Shown: positions 52,379-60,978, counted from the stretch's first letter. The stretch is DNA of 64,000 nucleotides from Natronolimnobius baerhuensis (GCF_002177135.1 NZ_MWPH01000001.1:186001-250000), one strand, 5' to 3'. Notes: generated by a model from the letters alone, not told the origin. Translations and numbers: made by a program.

Positions 52379-53098
52379 TCACTCACTCGAGGCGACTGTA
52401 TTTCGCAGCGTCCCGACGCCGTCGTACGTAATCTCGACGGTATCGTCCGGTTCGACCAGCCCGGGATTCGCGGGGCTGCCGAAGGCGACCACGTCACCCG
52501 GTTGGAACGTAAACCGCCGGGAGAGATACGAGACGATCTCGTACGGATCGAACAGCATCAACTCCGTATTTGCCTCTTGGCGGCGCTCGCCCGCGACATC
52601 CGTGTGCATATCGATGCCCCGCGGATCAAGGTCCGTCTCGAGCCACGGCCCCAGTGGCCCCGAGCCGTCGAAGGCCTTCCGTGCGGTGCGGCCCTGCTGG
52701 TCGAGTGCGTCGACATCGTTCAAAATCGTGTAGCCGCGAACGACGTCGGGAACCTCCTCCTCGGCTACGTCGTGGCACTCTTCGTCGATGACCGCGGCGA
52801 GTTCACCTGCGTATGTGAGTTCGGTCGTAAATTCCGGATACGGAATCGACTCTTCGTGGGCCAGCACTGAAACAGGTGGCTTGATGAAGAAGTCGGGTTC
52901 CTTGGGCCGCTCATATTCCATTTGCTCGAGGGTCTCGGCGAAGTTGCGCCCGACGCAGTACAGCGCTGATGGCTCACAGGGAGCTAGAAGGTCGCCGTCT
53001 TCGCCGACGACGTACGTCTCGTCGTTGCTGTGGACGACGCCGTCTTCGTATCGTCCAGTCACCGGTCCGTCGGCCGTCGCGATTCTCGCGACTCGCAT
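52379..53098 (-). CDS. fumarylacetoacetate hydrolase-family protein
   Basis: This 239-residue enzyme belongs to the FAH/HpaG fold that cleaves or decarboxylates beta-diketo acids. It has SALYCVGRNFAETLEQMEYE near residue 45, EPDFFIKPPVSVLAHEE near 70 and metal ligands in ELTYAGELAAVIDEE. VRGYTILNDVDALDQQGR and FQPGDVVAFGSPANPGLV complete the set. The typical GTPxG end reads GSPANPG here, a small variation. Substrates of haloarchaeal members are mostly unknown, with acylpyruvates, oxaloacetate or homoprotocatechuate products possible. Confidence 0.87.
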   Translation of the reverse strand: MRVARIATADGPVTGRYEDGVVHSNDETYVVGEDGDLLAPCEPSALYCVGRNFAETLEQMEYERPKEPDFFIKPPVSVLAHEESIPYPEFTTELTYAGELAAVIDEECHDVAEEEVPDVVRGYTILNDVDALDQQGRTARKAFDGSGPLGPWLETDLDPRGIDMHTDVAGERRQEANTELMLFDPYEIVSYLSRRFTFQPGDVVAFGSPANPGLVEPDDTVEITYDGVGTLRNTVASSE

Positions 53099-53207
53099 AC
53101 CTGCGGTGGGGCGGCCGGGGGATTAGTGGTGTCGGTCCCGGCGAGAGACCGACGACCGGTGCATATGCAACCGTGTCGTGTTTTTTCCTGCCGACTGTAC
53201 ACCGACC

Positions 53208-53408
53208 ATGGCAACTACGACTGATCGAGCAACCCTGCTCAAGAATGCGGGCGTCGTCACGACACTCATCGACGCCGGAATGGAACTGCTGAAGGGACGA
53301 CGAAAGAGCGGCGCGCTCTTGCTCGGTGCAGCCGTCGTTTCCTCGAGAGTCCCTGGCTTCGGGACGGCAGTCTCGCTCGCGTTGCGTGCGTACCGACGGC
53401 TTCGGTGA
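53208..53408 (+). CDS. 66-residue basic small protein, perhaps membrane associated
   Basis: It begins MATTTDRATLLKNAGVVTTL and ends in a basic LRAYRRLR. A hydrophobic stretch, SGALLLGAAVVSSRVPGFGT, may sit in or on the membrane. The ATG at 53208 is taken because upstream codons look non-coding. Unusually for this genome the protein is basic. No family is known to me. Confidence 0.45.
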   Translation: MATTTDRATLLKNAGVVTTLIDAGMELLKGRRKSGALLLGAAVVSSRVPGFGTAVSLALRAYRRLR

Positions 53409-53427
53409 GTTGCGCGTTGACCCGTGT

Positions 53428-53655
53428 TTACTCCTCGAGGACGAGATACGTCTGTGCACCACAGCTCTCGAGTGAGACGCGTCGCGTGTCGACGTTTTCC
53501 TCGACGAATCCCGCGATGTCGTCGGCCGGCATGTCAGTCACGTCGATTCGGCGTCGCTCCTGGGCGCTCGCGTCTGGTGCGTCCGAACCGGTGTCGTCCT
53601 CGCTCGAGGCGGCCGTCATCGTGGGGTCGGTCGTTGCGTCGACGATCAGTGTCAT
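53428..53655 (-). CDS. 75-residue acidic protein of unknown function
   Basis: The acidic N-terminal half, TDPTMTAASSEDDTGSDAPD, is low in complexity. The C-terminal half, RRIDVTDMPADDIAGFVEEN and VDTRRVSLESCGAQTYLVLE, looks folded, perhaps as a small alpha/beta unit. Convergent with the 53208 gene, 19 bases apart. Unrecognised. Confidence 0.5.
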   Translation of the reverse strand: MTLIVDATTDPTMTAASSEDDTGSDAPDASAQERRRIDVTDMPADDIAGFVEENVDTRRVSLESCGAQTYLVLEE

Positions 53656-53765
53656 ACTGGGTCATTAGACTGTTTGCATGTCAAACCGATCCGTCCGCAG
53701 TGAAAGTGAAAGTAGACGGTAAATCGCGTGCTGCCGGAGAATTTCCGATGCGAGGACAACAAGCC

Positions 53766-54242
53766 TTAGCCGAGGCGTTTGATTGAGACCTGCTGTGGAC
53801 CGGCCGGTGTCTCGAGCGTGATGGTCTCGACAATCGCTGTCATTGCGCTTTCGCGCCACTGCTCGTGTGAGTCGGCGTGGCGCTCTCTGAGGCGTTCGGT
53901 GTCTGTCTCATCCACCGAGGTCTCGACAGTGTCCTCGAGTCGTGGGTATGCGTCGACGACGTCGTCTGCGATGAGTTCGGCGGGCCGGATGTGGAGTGCG
54001 CCGGTCATGTGGGTGTCGTCGACGCGGTAGACGTGGAGGCGCGCTCGCATTCGGCCGTGAAACGGGGGTGTGACCCGAAGGACGGCCTCACCGGGGTTTT
54101 CTTGCGTATAGATGTAGGCGTTGACGACGTCATCGGGTGAGACGGCAAGCGAGCGGATCGCCGACGGATCTGGCTGTGTCTCGGGTTCAGACCTGGACTT
54201 GCTATCGAACTCGTCCTCGGGCGCTGTCTCGTGATCCCCCAT
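53766..54242 (-). CDS. conserved haloarchaeal protein of unknown function
   Basis: The 158-residue acidic protein has a disordered N terminus of about 30 residues. A domain follows with VSPDDVVNAYIYTQENPGEA, VLRVTPPFHGRMRARLHVYR and ALHIRPAELIADDVVDAYPR. A helical segment rich in Glu and Arg, RLRERHADSHEQWRESAMTA, and the strand VETITLETPAGPQQVSIKRL end the protein. The repeated look of conserved blocks suggests a real, conserved family, but I cannot name it. It lies 56 bases downstream of cbiZ in the same direction. Confidence 0.65.
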   Translation of the reverse strand: MGDHETAPEDEFDSKSRSEPETQPDPSAIRSLAVSPDDVVNAYIYTQENPGEAVLRVTPPFHGRMRARLHVYRVDDTHMTGALHIRPAELIADDVVDAYPRLEDTVETSVDETDTERLRERHADSHEQWRESAMTAIVETITLETPAGPQQVSIKRLG

Positions 54243-54298
54243 TGGTCTCTGTTACGCTCGAGGACGTTTAGATGGTCTGTTCTCGTCGTTCGCTGTTA

Positions 54299-55093
54299 TC
54301 ACACGTCGCCGGCGTTCGTGGTGGCGTCTCTCGGCCGAAACACAGTCGCCTGCTCGCTCGTCGAGACGCCGTGTGTTGCCTCACCGACTGAGGCGGGTAC
54401 CTGTTCCGTCCGGTCGGCGTAGTGTGCCTGCAGTGAGGCTCGAACGGCCTCGCGGACACAGGCACGCGTTGTGGCACCAACCTCGGTGCCGGTCCCCGAG
54501 AAGGGCACCGACTCGCCGCTGGGATCGTGGCCGACGACGATAGCATCCGTCGTGGTCCCCGGAAAGCCCGTCTCGGCGAGTAATGTCGCCGCTTTCGCCT
54601 CCGCTGCCACGGCAATCAGGTTCGCTAGCGCACCCGGCGCAAGCGCACGCGTCGTCCCAACGATGAGGTTGACAGTGCCGGTTCCGGGCCGAGTCAGCGC
54701 GTCGTCGCTCGAGTCCGAGCCAGACTGTCCCTCGTCAGGATCCATCGGCAGCGCTGCCGGGTTCGAAATTCCGGCGGTTGCGTAGACCGTGACGGAGCCA
54801 TACTGTGCGCCTCGAGCGTCCGCGATGTCGACACCGGTTAGCAGAACCGGACGCTCACGATCAGCGTCGTTAAACCCAGCCTGCTCGAGGCGCTCGGTCG
54901 TGTAGGTCTCGAGGTCGGTCCGGGACCAGTGTTCCGGGACGGAAATGTTGTACGCGCACTCAGCCTGGCGGCGGCCACCGTTCCAGCCGGTCGAGAGCCA
55001 CTCGGTGTCGGGTCGCCGGACACAGAGCACGCCGTCCCGGTGGACTGCGGGATACGCGGGCGCTTCCATCGAATCGGTGTCGCAGTCGTCCAT
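54299..55093 (-). CDS. cbiZ: adenosylcobinamide amidohydrolase
   Basis: The 264-residue enzyme removes the aminopropanol arm of adenosylcobinamide so that adenosylcobyric acid can re-enter synthesis; it is the archaeal salvage route for incomplete corrinoids. Marks are VLCVRRPDTEWLSTGWNGGR, VLLTGVDIADARGAQYGSVT and the C-terminal GFPGTTTDAIVVGHDPSG, with FSGTGTEVGATTRACVREAV near residue 200. It starts on the stop of the cobD-like gene (ATGA, 4-base overlap), so it is the last gene of the operon. An insertion of Asp/Ser residues sits near residue 120. Confidence 0.92.
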   Translation of the reverse strand: MDDCDTDSMEAPAYPAVHRDGVLCVRRPDTEWLSTGWNGGRRQAECAYNISVPEHWSRTDLETYTTERLEQAGFNDADRERPVLLTGVDIADARGAQYGSVTVYATAGISNPAALPMDPDEGQSGSDSSDDALTRPGTGTVNLIVGTTRALAPGALANLIAVAAEAKAATLLAETGFPGTTTDAIVVGHDPSGESVPFSGTGTEVGATTRACVREAVRASLQAHYADRTEQVPASVGEATHGVSTSEQATVFRPRDATTNAGDV

Positions 55094-56175
55094 CAGTCCG
55101 CCCCTCCGCTCGAGTTACTTGTCCCACCCGAGACGTCCATCGCAGTCTCGAGAGCAGCGAGTAGTTGGTCGTTCGCCTCGCGGTCTTTGATCGCAACCCG
55201 GATGTGCGACTCGAGGCCGCGGAAGGTCGTTGCATCTCGGACGACGACGCCTGTATCGCGCGCAGACGCGAGGATCTCTGTCACCGAGCGCTCGCCGACG
55301 TCACAGAGGAGATACGGAGCCTCAGACGGGTGTACGTCGAACCCGCACTCGGTCTCGAGAGCCTCGCGTACTCGAGCGCGCTCGCTGGTGACGCGCTCGC
55401 GCGTCTCACGAACGAACGCGTTCTGGCGCAAGCAGTACGCGCCGAGCCGTGCGGCCGGCGTTCCCAGCGACCAGGCTCGACGCGCAATCTCGAGGTCGTC
55501 GCGTCGGTCCCCCCGTGCGACGGCGAAGCCGGCTCGCAGTCCCGGCAGACCGAACAGTTTGGTCAGCGAGCGGGCGACGATGACGTGGTCGTGCTCGAGT
55601 TGGGCCGCCGACGGCAGGTCAGTATAGCCGAGAAACGCCTCGTCGACCAGCAGCGTCGTCTCGGCGTCGCCACAACGAGCAGCGAACGCAGCCAGCGCGT
55701 CCGGCTCGGCGGCCGCTCCCGTGGGATTGTTCGGCGTGCAGACGACCGCGAGTGCACAGGACTCGAGGAGACTCGTCTCTACCTCGAGCAGGCTATCCGC
55801 GTCGATATACTGCGGCGTCGCGCCCTGCAGGTGGACCTCGCGAGCATACTCGCCGAAACTGGGCGCTGGAACCAGCGCGTCGTCGCCGGGTTCGAGTGCG
55901 AGTTCCATCGCCAGCCTGATCGCAGCCAGCCCGCCCGGCGTCGGGATAATCTGGGCAGGCTCACAGCCGACGAACGCGGCCGCTGCGTCTCGAAAGTCCG
56001 CGTAGCTGTCGTCAGGGTAGCGCCGCGAAGCCTCGAGCGCCTCGGCGTACACCGACTCGACCCCGTCGGGCGTTCGCGGGTTCGTGTTCGCAGAGAAATC
56101 GAGCAGTGATTGATCGGGGTCGCCGCCGTGGGGGACGCGCTCGCCCGTTCGAATCGACTCAGGGTCCATGGTCAT
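55093..56175 (-). CDS. cobD: L-threonine-O-3-phosphate decarboxylase-like PLP enzyme
   Basis: The 360-residue class I/II aminotransferase-fold enzyme makes (R)-1-aminopropan-2-ol phosphate, the arm of the lower ligand. It starts MTMDPESIRTGERVPHGGDP. Marks are SLLDFSANTNPRTPDGVESV, AIIPTPGGLAAIRLAMELAL-like PGGLAAIRLA near residue 82, VCTPNNPTGAAAEPDALAAF, LLVDEAFLGYTDLPSAAQLE and the PLP lysine in SLTKLFGLPGLRAGF. An ATG at 56169 is an alternative start. It overlaps cobT by about 17 bases and cbiZ by 4. Histidinol-phosphate aminotransferase is the main look-alike; the context supports CobD. Confidence 0.9.
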   Translation of the reverse strand: MTMDPESIRTGERVPHGGDPDQSLLDFSANTNPRTPDGVESVYAEALEASRRYPDDSYADFRDAAAAFVGCEPAQIIPTPGGLAAIRLAMELALEPGDDALVPAPSFGEYAREVHLQGATPQYIDADSLLEVETSLLESCALAVVCTPNNPTGAAAEPDALAAFAARCGDAETTLLVDEAFLGYTDLPSAAQLEHDHVIVARSLTKLFGLPGLRAGFAVARGDRRDDLEIARRAWSLGTPAARLGAYCLRQNAFVRETRERVTSERARVREALETECGFDVHPSEAPYLLCDVGERSVTEILASARDTGVVVRDATTFRGLESHIRVAIKDREANDQLLAALETAMDVSGGTSNSSGGAD

Positions 56176-57196
56176 CCTCCGGCGTGACTGCCTCTTCGCT
56201 CCCGTCGGGACCGTCGACACCGAGTCGGTCACAGACGAGTTCGATCCGGTCGAGAACCGCCTCGAGTCGTCCGTCTGGAACGAGCGAGAGCGCCCCACCC
56301 ATCGCGACGCCCTCTTTCGCTTCGCCGGCGCAGTAGCGCTCCATCGAGACGTGATCGCGGGCGTCGAAGCCGGGGTCAGTCACCGTCAGGTCACACTCGA
56401 GGCGGGTGCACACGTCCTCGAGTGTGTCCCCCTGCTCGGTGGCGACGAACGACGTCGTGGCGACCGAGACGGGCGCGTCGACCCCTAACCGGCGCAGCAG
56501 GGCCACAACAGCGATCATCTGTGTCCCGCCAGCGAGCGTGACGTCGATTCCCGACTCGAGCGCGCCGGCCGAGATACCCGCAACGGTTGCCTGTACTGGG
56601 TCGCCAACGGCGCGGATTGCCGCGAGTGGCTCGTCCGCACAGTCGCCGGACTCGAGGCCGCTTCGCTCGAGGCCGGTTTCGACGACTCGGTGCTTTTGCT
56701 CGAGGGGATTGTCGGGGAGCGACGAGGAGACGCCACCGGGCGACCCGAGTGCGGTGAGAACGCCGAGTGCGGTCGTCGTCCCGCCGGGAATCGTCTCGCC
56801 GATTAGGAGTTCGTCGTCAGGGAGGCTCGCGCCGTACTCGTACGCGCGGTCGAAAATCGTTGCTGCATCAGGAACGGCCTCTTCGGCGCGAACGTCTGCT
56901 CCGGGCTCCGTCCCGAACGCGACTGTCGGTGCCATCGTTGGCCGGGCGAGGCCGGCGTCGACGACCGTCAGATCGAAGCCAACGACCTCCCGCACCGCGC
57001 GGCTGATCGCTGCGGGCGTCGGACAGCCGGTCGGACTCACCGGCGTCACGGGTGCGCCCGTTGGCTCGCCGTAGGCGAGGATCTCCGCATCTGCGGCGGG
57101 CGTGTGGTTCATCAGCTCCGGCGTCGCGCCAGCAGCGCTAATGCCGTCGATCAGTGCCGTTTCGGTCGTTCCAGCGGCGAGGAGTACGCGCGTCAT
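56159..57196 (-). CDS. cobT: archaeal nicotinate-nucleotide--dimethylbenzimidazole phosphoribosyltransferase-like protein
   Basis: This 345-residue protein matches the archaeal CobT family (TIGR00303), which activates the lower-ligand base as alpha-ribazole phosphate. Marks are RVLLAAGTTETALIDGISAA at the start, LLIGETIPGGTTTALGVLTA near residue 133, and GVDAPVSVATTSFVATEQGD near 240. The start directly abuts the stop of cobY. The base used by haloarchaea (dimethylbenzimidazole or another) is not visible in sequence. Confidence 0.9.
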   Translation of the reverse strand: MTRVLLAAGTTETALIDGISAAGATPELMNHTPAADAEILAYGEPTGAPVTPVSPTGCPTPAAISRAVREVVGFDLTVVDAGLARPTMAPTVAFGTEPGADVRAEEAVPDAATIFDRAYEYGASLPDDELLIGETIPGGTTTALGVLTALGSPGGVSSSLPDNPLEQKHRVVETGLERSGLESGDCADEPLAAIRAVGDPVQATVAGISAGALESGIDVTLAGGTQMIAVVALLRRLGVDAPVSVATTSFVATEQGDTLEDVCTRLECDLTVTDPGFDARDHVSMERYCAGEAKEGVAMGGALSLVPDGRLEAVLDRIELVCDRLGVDGPDGSEEAVTPEDDHGP

Positions 57197-57799
57197 TTAG
57201 GTGTCTTTCAGGAGGTCGGTCGCACGGTGGCTGTCTTCGCGTCGGTTCACGTTTATGGCTACTCGCGGGTCGTAACTGCGCAGAATGTCGGTCCGCTCGC
57301 CAGCGCCCACGACGTTGAGTCCCGTCGGCGCGAGGTGGGGTGCCTCTTCGAGTCGCGTCTCAACACTCACGCCGAGTCGGTGCTTGAGCGCAACGGGCAC
57401 GCAGACGGTCAGCGAGCGCTCGCGCGACTTGCACGCATGCGACTCGAGAACGCGGTCGATACTCGCCCCCTCGAGCAAGGGCAGGTCCGCGGCGACGGTC
57501 AGTACTGGCGGTTCGATCTCGTCGCGCTCGAGCAGCGCCAGAAGGTCGGATACGTAGCCGTCACCGGGCGTCTCGAGTGAGTGGATGCTCACATCGCTGC
57601 CGTCCGCGATGGACTCGAGGTGGGTCCGGGTTTCCGGTGCGTTCGGCGAGACGGCAGCGTAGCTCGTCTCGATGTGGCTCGCCTCGAGCGCCGCGAGTAC
57701 GCGTTCGATCATGGGTGTCCCGTCAATGGGGTGTAGCGGCTTTTCGTGGGCACTCTCGAGGCGGGTGCCGTCGCCGCCACACATCACAAGAGCATCCAT
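57197..57799 (-). CDS. cobY: adenosylcobinamide-phosphate guanylyltransferase (archaeal type)
   Basis: The 200-residue nucleotidyltransferase transfers GMP to adenosylcobinamide phosphate, the archaeal non-orthologous replacement of CobU. It starts MDALVMCGGDGTRLESAHEK, the NTP-transferase P-loop-like motif, and has PVLTVAADLPLLEGASIDRV near residue 98. The ATG at 57799 is chosen by family length; a longer frame continues upstream inside cobS. It overlaps the end of cobS by 16 bases. Confidence 0.92.
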   Translation of the reverse strand: MDALVMCGGDGTRLESAHEKPLHPIDGTPMIERVLAALEASHIETSYAAVSPNAPETRTHLESIADGSDVSIHSLETPGDGYVSDLLALLERDEIEPPVLTVAADLPLLEGASIDRVLESHACKSRERSLTVCVPVALKHRLGVSVETRLEEAPHLAPTGLNVVGAGERTDILRSYDPRVAINVNRREDSHRATDLLKDT

Positions 57800-58632
57800 G
57801 CGATCACCCCCGCGTGCGCGCCGACGACGCGGCCGAGTTCGTTGGCCGCGCCGAAGACATCGCCGTTGATCCCCTCGAGGGTGCGGTTCGCCCAGTACCA
57901 GGGGGGCCATAGTCCGGCGAGCGCTCCGCAGACGGCGACCGCGGCCGGATGTGGCCAGATGATCGCGCAAGCGCCGAGGATCAGTCCCGCCGGGAGAATG
58001 AACTGCCCGGGAGACGCCGCGTCGGTGACCTGCTTGGCCATGCCGTCGTGGCTCGCCTCGCCGAAGCAGGCCATCGCGGCCATCCCGAGTTTTGCGCCGA
58101 CTTCGGCACCGATTGCAATGGTCACCGCGACGATGGCGGGGAGGCCAGCCAGGCCGAGCCCTGCGAGGGCGAGTCCGACGACGACGATGGCAACCGCCAG
58201 TATCGCGCCGACGCCCGTCGTCGTATCTTTGAGCACCTCGCGGCGTCGCTCCTGGTCGCCGTGGACCACCAGCGCGTCGCCCAGATCCGCAACGCCGTCG
58301 AGGTGGTGAATGCCCGTGACGGCGTACACCGCGAGCACGTAGCCGAAGGCGACGGTCGGCCCAGGAAGGACCTCGCTCGCAAGCAACGGAATCGCTGCGA
58401 GAGCGCCGACGATCAGTCCGGCGAGCGGAAACACCGCAGGCCGCGACCGGAACGCTGCCCAATCGCCCTCGCGATTGTGAACCGGGAGTCGCGTCAGAAA
58501 GCCAACGCCGCTGCGGATCGCGCCGGTCCAGCCGGTTTCCGGCTCGCTCGAGGCTGTCTCGTCCGTCTCACCGTTCCCGGTTGTGTCCCTCTCGACGCCT
58601 TCGTTCGGCTCCGTTTCCGTTCGCTCTGTCAT
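57784..58632 (-). CDS. cobS: adenosylcobinamide-GDP ribazoletransferase
   Basis: The 282-residue membrane enzyme joins alpha-ribazole (phosphate) to adenosylcobinamide-GDP. A Glu/Thr-rich N-terminal tail of about 33 residues precedes AIRSGVGFLTRLPVHNREGD. The signature GIHHLDGVADLGDALVVHGD is near residue 108. Several helices follow, and GGWxGRT-like ends are replaced by NRTLEGINGDVFGAANELGR. The start overlaps the cbiB stop by 4 bases (ATGA). Confidence 0.92.
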   Translation of the reverse strand: MTERTETEPNEGVERDTTGNGETDETASSEPETGWTGAIRSGVGFLTRLPVHNREGDWAAFRSRPAVFPLAGLIVGALAAIPLLASEVLPGPTVAFGYVLAVYAVTGIHHLDGVADLGDALVVHGDQERRREVLKDTTTGVGAILAVAIVVVGLALAGLGLAGLPAIVAVTIAIGAEVGAKLGMAAMACFGEASHDGMAKQVTDAASPGQFILPAGLILGACAIIWPHPAAVAVCGALAGLWPPWYWANRTLEGINGDVFGAANELGRVVGAHAGVIAWMLL

Positions 58633-59603
58633 CGCCCTCTCACCACCGTTCCGGCCGTTGACTCTACGAGCATCGAACTGAGCAGTGTGGTCCCGAATGC
58701 GGCCCCGAGGGCCACGATCACCGCGACGACGGCTGCGAGGCCAACGACGGTGATCGCGCGCTCGCCGTCTGCGAGCGTCGGCAGGTCGGCGTCGGGGTTC
58801 AGATCGTAGACGCCGGGCTTGTGCAGACGCACCGAGAGCACGCAGGCGAGTGTCGCCATCGGCCACCCTGAGTTCGGAGAGGGTGGCTCGCGCGCCCATG
58901 CTCGAGCGCGCCGAAGTGCAAATAGGTCCCTTCCACCAATCGCGAGCGTCACGGCTGTCACTCGGGCGGGAACCCACATGACGTAATCGTCGAGTCTTGC
59001 GCTCGCGGTGCCGATGGGTTTCGAGTGGTAGCCGAGCATCGAATCGAGCGTGTTGACGCCTTTGACCCACGCTGCAGCGGCGGCGGCGAGGGGCAACGAG
59101 AGCGGTGCGAACAGCGCAAACGGCAGCAGCGTCGCGACGAACCCGTCCGCGAGGTTTTCGCTCGCACTTTCGACTGCCGCACTGCGGATTTCCGCTGGCG
59201 ACAGCGCTGTCGCGTCGCGCCCGACCAGTCCCCGAACGTCCTCGCGAGCCGTCTCGAGGTCGCCCTCGGTAGCCGCGACCACGGTTTCGGTCAACTCGAG
59301 GAGGGCGCGCACACTGGTCGTCAGAAAGAGGACGAAGCCGGCGGCGACTGCGCCGACGAACGGATGGACGGCGGTTCCCGCGAGGACGACGCCCGCGGCG
59401 ACGCTTGCGGGCACGAGCGGCGCGAACAGTGCGATTGCGACGCCTGCCAGTCGTTGGCCGGCCTCTGTGTCGCCCCACTCACGCTCGAGGTGATCGACCA
59501 GTCGCCCAAACCACGCCACCGGATGGGCGCTGTTCGGTGGCTCGCTGATCAGCAGGTCGAGGCTGCAAGCGAGTGCGATCACCCCGAGCGTCGTCAGTAT
59601 CAC
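58629..59603 (-). CDS. cbiB: adenosylcobinamide-phosphate synthase
   Basis: The 324-residue membrane enzyme attaches aminopropanol (phosphate) to adenosylcobyric acid. Typical features are SLDLLISEPPNSAHPVAWFG at residues 14-33, SASENLADGFVATLLPFALF near 145 and KGVNTLDSMLGYHSKPIGTA near 180. Several membrane helices surround these. It starts with GTG at 59603 overlapping the HAD stop by 4 bases and ends overlapping cobS by 4. It is the substrate partner of cobD. Confidence 0.92.
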   Translation of the reverse strand: MILTTLGVIALACSLDLLISEPPNSAHPVAWFGRLVDHLEREWGDTEAGQRLAGVAIALFAPLVPASVAAGVVLAGTAVHPFVGAVAAGFVLFLTTSVRALLELTETVVAATEGDLETAREDVRGLVGRDATALSPAEIRSAAVESASENLADGFVATLLPFALFAPLSLPLAAAAAAWVKGVNTLDSMLGYHSKPIGTASARLDDYVMWVPARVTAVTLAIGGRDLFALRRARAWAREPPSPNSGWPMATLACVLSVRLHKPGVYDLNPDADLPTLADGERAITVVGLAAVVAVIVALGAAFGTTLLSSMLVESTAGTVVRGR

Positions 59604-60250
59604 GGGTCTCCTGTCGCCCCCGGGTCTTTGTCGGCCGCTCGCAACTGTTCGACGACGGCTGTCAGTGGTTGGTCCTCGAGCAACAGCGCCGTTCCGCCAA
59701 CGGCTTCGATCCCGCCATCAGTTTGGGGGTCGTCTCCGACGTGGACCAGTTCGTCGACGGAGACGCCGAGTTCCTCGGCCGTCAACTCGAAGATTTCGGG
59801 CGCGGGCTTGCGCCAGCCACAGCCGACGCTCGTGACGACGGCATCGAACGCATCGCGGTCTATATCTGTCCTGATGAGCGTACGAGCGACGAGTTCGGGG
59901 ACGCTGCAGTTCGAGCAGATGGCGATTGGCCCCTGCTCGCGGGCGGCGGCGACCGCCTCGAGCGCGCCGGCTCTGGTCTCGACGTCAGGATCGAACGCGG
60001 CGACGACGGCGCGTCTCACGGCGTTGTGCTCGAAGCCGACGCCGCGACTCGCGAGTGCGTGTCCGACGTGTGCGGGTAGCGGGACCTCGGCGTGCTCGGG
60101 GGCGTCGACGTGGAGTTCGGTGTAGGCGTCGGCCCAGTCGTCGGGGACGTCGACATCCCGCGCTGTCAGTTCCGACGCAACGACTGTGGCCGGATCGTCC
60201 GGCGTCTCGACACGAACCAGTGTTCCAAAGAGATCAAACGAGACTGCCAC
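59600..60250 (-). CDS. HAD-superfamily phosphatase at the head of the cobalamin operon
   Basis: This 216-residue hydrolase has HAD motif I as VSFDLFGTLVRVE (the usual nucleophile Asp5 region), motif II in IAICSNCSVPELVART near residue 110, motif III Lys in GCGWRKPAPEIFEL and motif IV VHVGDDPQTDGGIEA. It begins with GTG at 60250 and overlaps cbiB by 4 bases, so it is the first gene of the operon. No alpha-ribazole-phosphate phosphatase (CobC or CobZ) is present among the other genes. This enzyme is a candidate for that missing step; that is inference. Confidence 0.85.
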   Translation of the reverse strand: MAVSFDLFGTLVRVETPDDPATVVASELTARDVDVPDDWADAYTELHVDAPEHAEVPLPAHVGHALASRGVGFEHNAVRRAVVAAFDPDVETRAGALEAVAAAREQGPIAICSNCSVPELVARTLIRTDIDRDAFDAVVTSVGCGWRKPAPEIFELTAEELGVSVDELVHVGDDPQTDGGIEAVGGTALLLEDQPLTAVVEQLRAADKDPGATGDP

Positions 60251-60366
60251 AGCAGTGTGACTAGCACAAGTGGACTTTACTGTCGCGGTTCACTCGTGGA
60301 CGATGATGTCGACTCGAGCGCCGAAATGAAAATCAGTTCGCCGTCGATGCTGCGTGGTCGGCCTGA

Positions 60367-60978
60367 TCAGGCCTGCCGAGCGAACGCGAGGTTGCCTGAG
60401 ATGTTCTTGATGTAAATCTCGACGACATCGCCTTCGGATGCGCCGGGGACGAAGATCGTGTACTCGCCTTTCTCGGCGACACCGTCGCCTTTGCGGCCCG
60501 TGCCCGTAATTTCGACCGTGTACGTCTTGCCCTCTTCGACGGCGTCGGCCTGTTGTTGCTGCTGGCTTGCTGCCGAGCGTTTCGTGACCGGGCGGAACGC
60601 ACCACAGGCGTCACAGCGAAGCATCGGCGTGCGGTCCTCGCGCACGAGACGCGTATCCGGCAGGCCACACTCCGAACAGAGTACGTATTCATCGACGTAG
60701 GCATCGACGGCCATGCTGAAGTCCTGATCCGAGAACGTTCCGTTGTAGCGGGCACGCCCATCCTCGAGTTTGCCGCTGGTCCCCATCTCGCGCTGGATAA
60801 AGCGGTGCAGGTGCTCGTCCTCACGCGAAAGCACGTCGGCGATCTCGCCAAGGTTCCGGAACCGAGTGAACGCCCCGTCTTTCTGGGCTTTGGCATCCGG
60901 GATCTGCAATCGCTGTTCGTCGCCCCCAATGTCGGGAACGTCCTCCATCGCACGGTCGAGACTCGATTCGTAATCCAT
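60367..60978 (-). CDS. translation initiation factor 2 subunit beta fused to a TRAM domain
   Basis: The first 135 or so of 203 residues are aIF2-beta: core LHRFIQREMGTSGKLEDGRA and a C4 zinc ribbon, CSECGLPDTRLVRED to CDACGAFRPV. A Gln/Ala linker, SAASQQQQQADAV, leads to a C-terminal TRAM domain, YTVEITGTGRKGDGVAEKGE to AFARQA, a small RNA-binding unit. The fusion is a known haloarchaeal arrangement. The ATG at 60978 is set by the family start MDYESSLDRAMEDVPD. aIF2-beta works with the alpha and gamma subunits to deliver initiator tRNA. Confidence 0.92.
   Translation of the reverse strand: MDYESSLDRAMEDVPDIGGDEQRLQIPDAKAQKDGAFTRFRNLGEIADVLSREDEHLHRFIQREMGTSGKLEDGRARYNGTFSDQDFSMAVDAYVDEYVLCSECGLPDTRLVREDRTPMLRCDACGAFRPVTKRSAASQQQQQADAVEEGKTYTVEITGTGRKGDGVAEKGEYTIFVPGASEGDVVEIYIKNISGNLAFARQA

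Noticed and set aside
60251-60366. Cobalamin riboswitch before the B12 operon
   Set aside because: Only about 115 bases are available and no B12-box-like sequence was recognised; archaeal cobalamin genes generally lack it.
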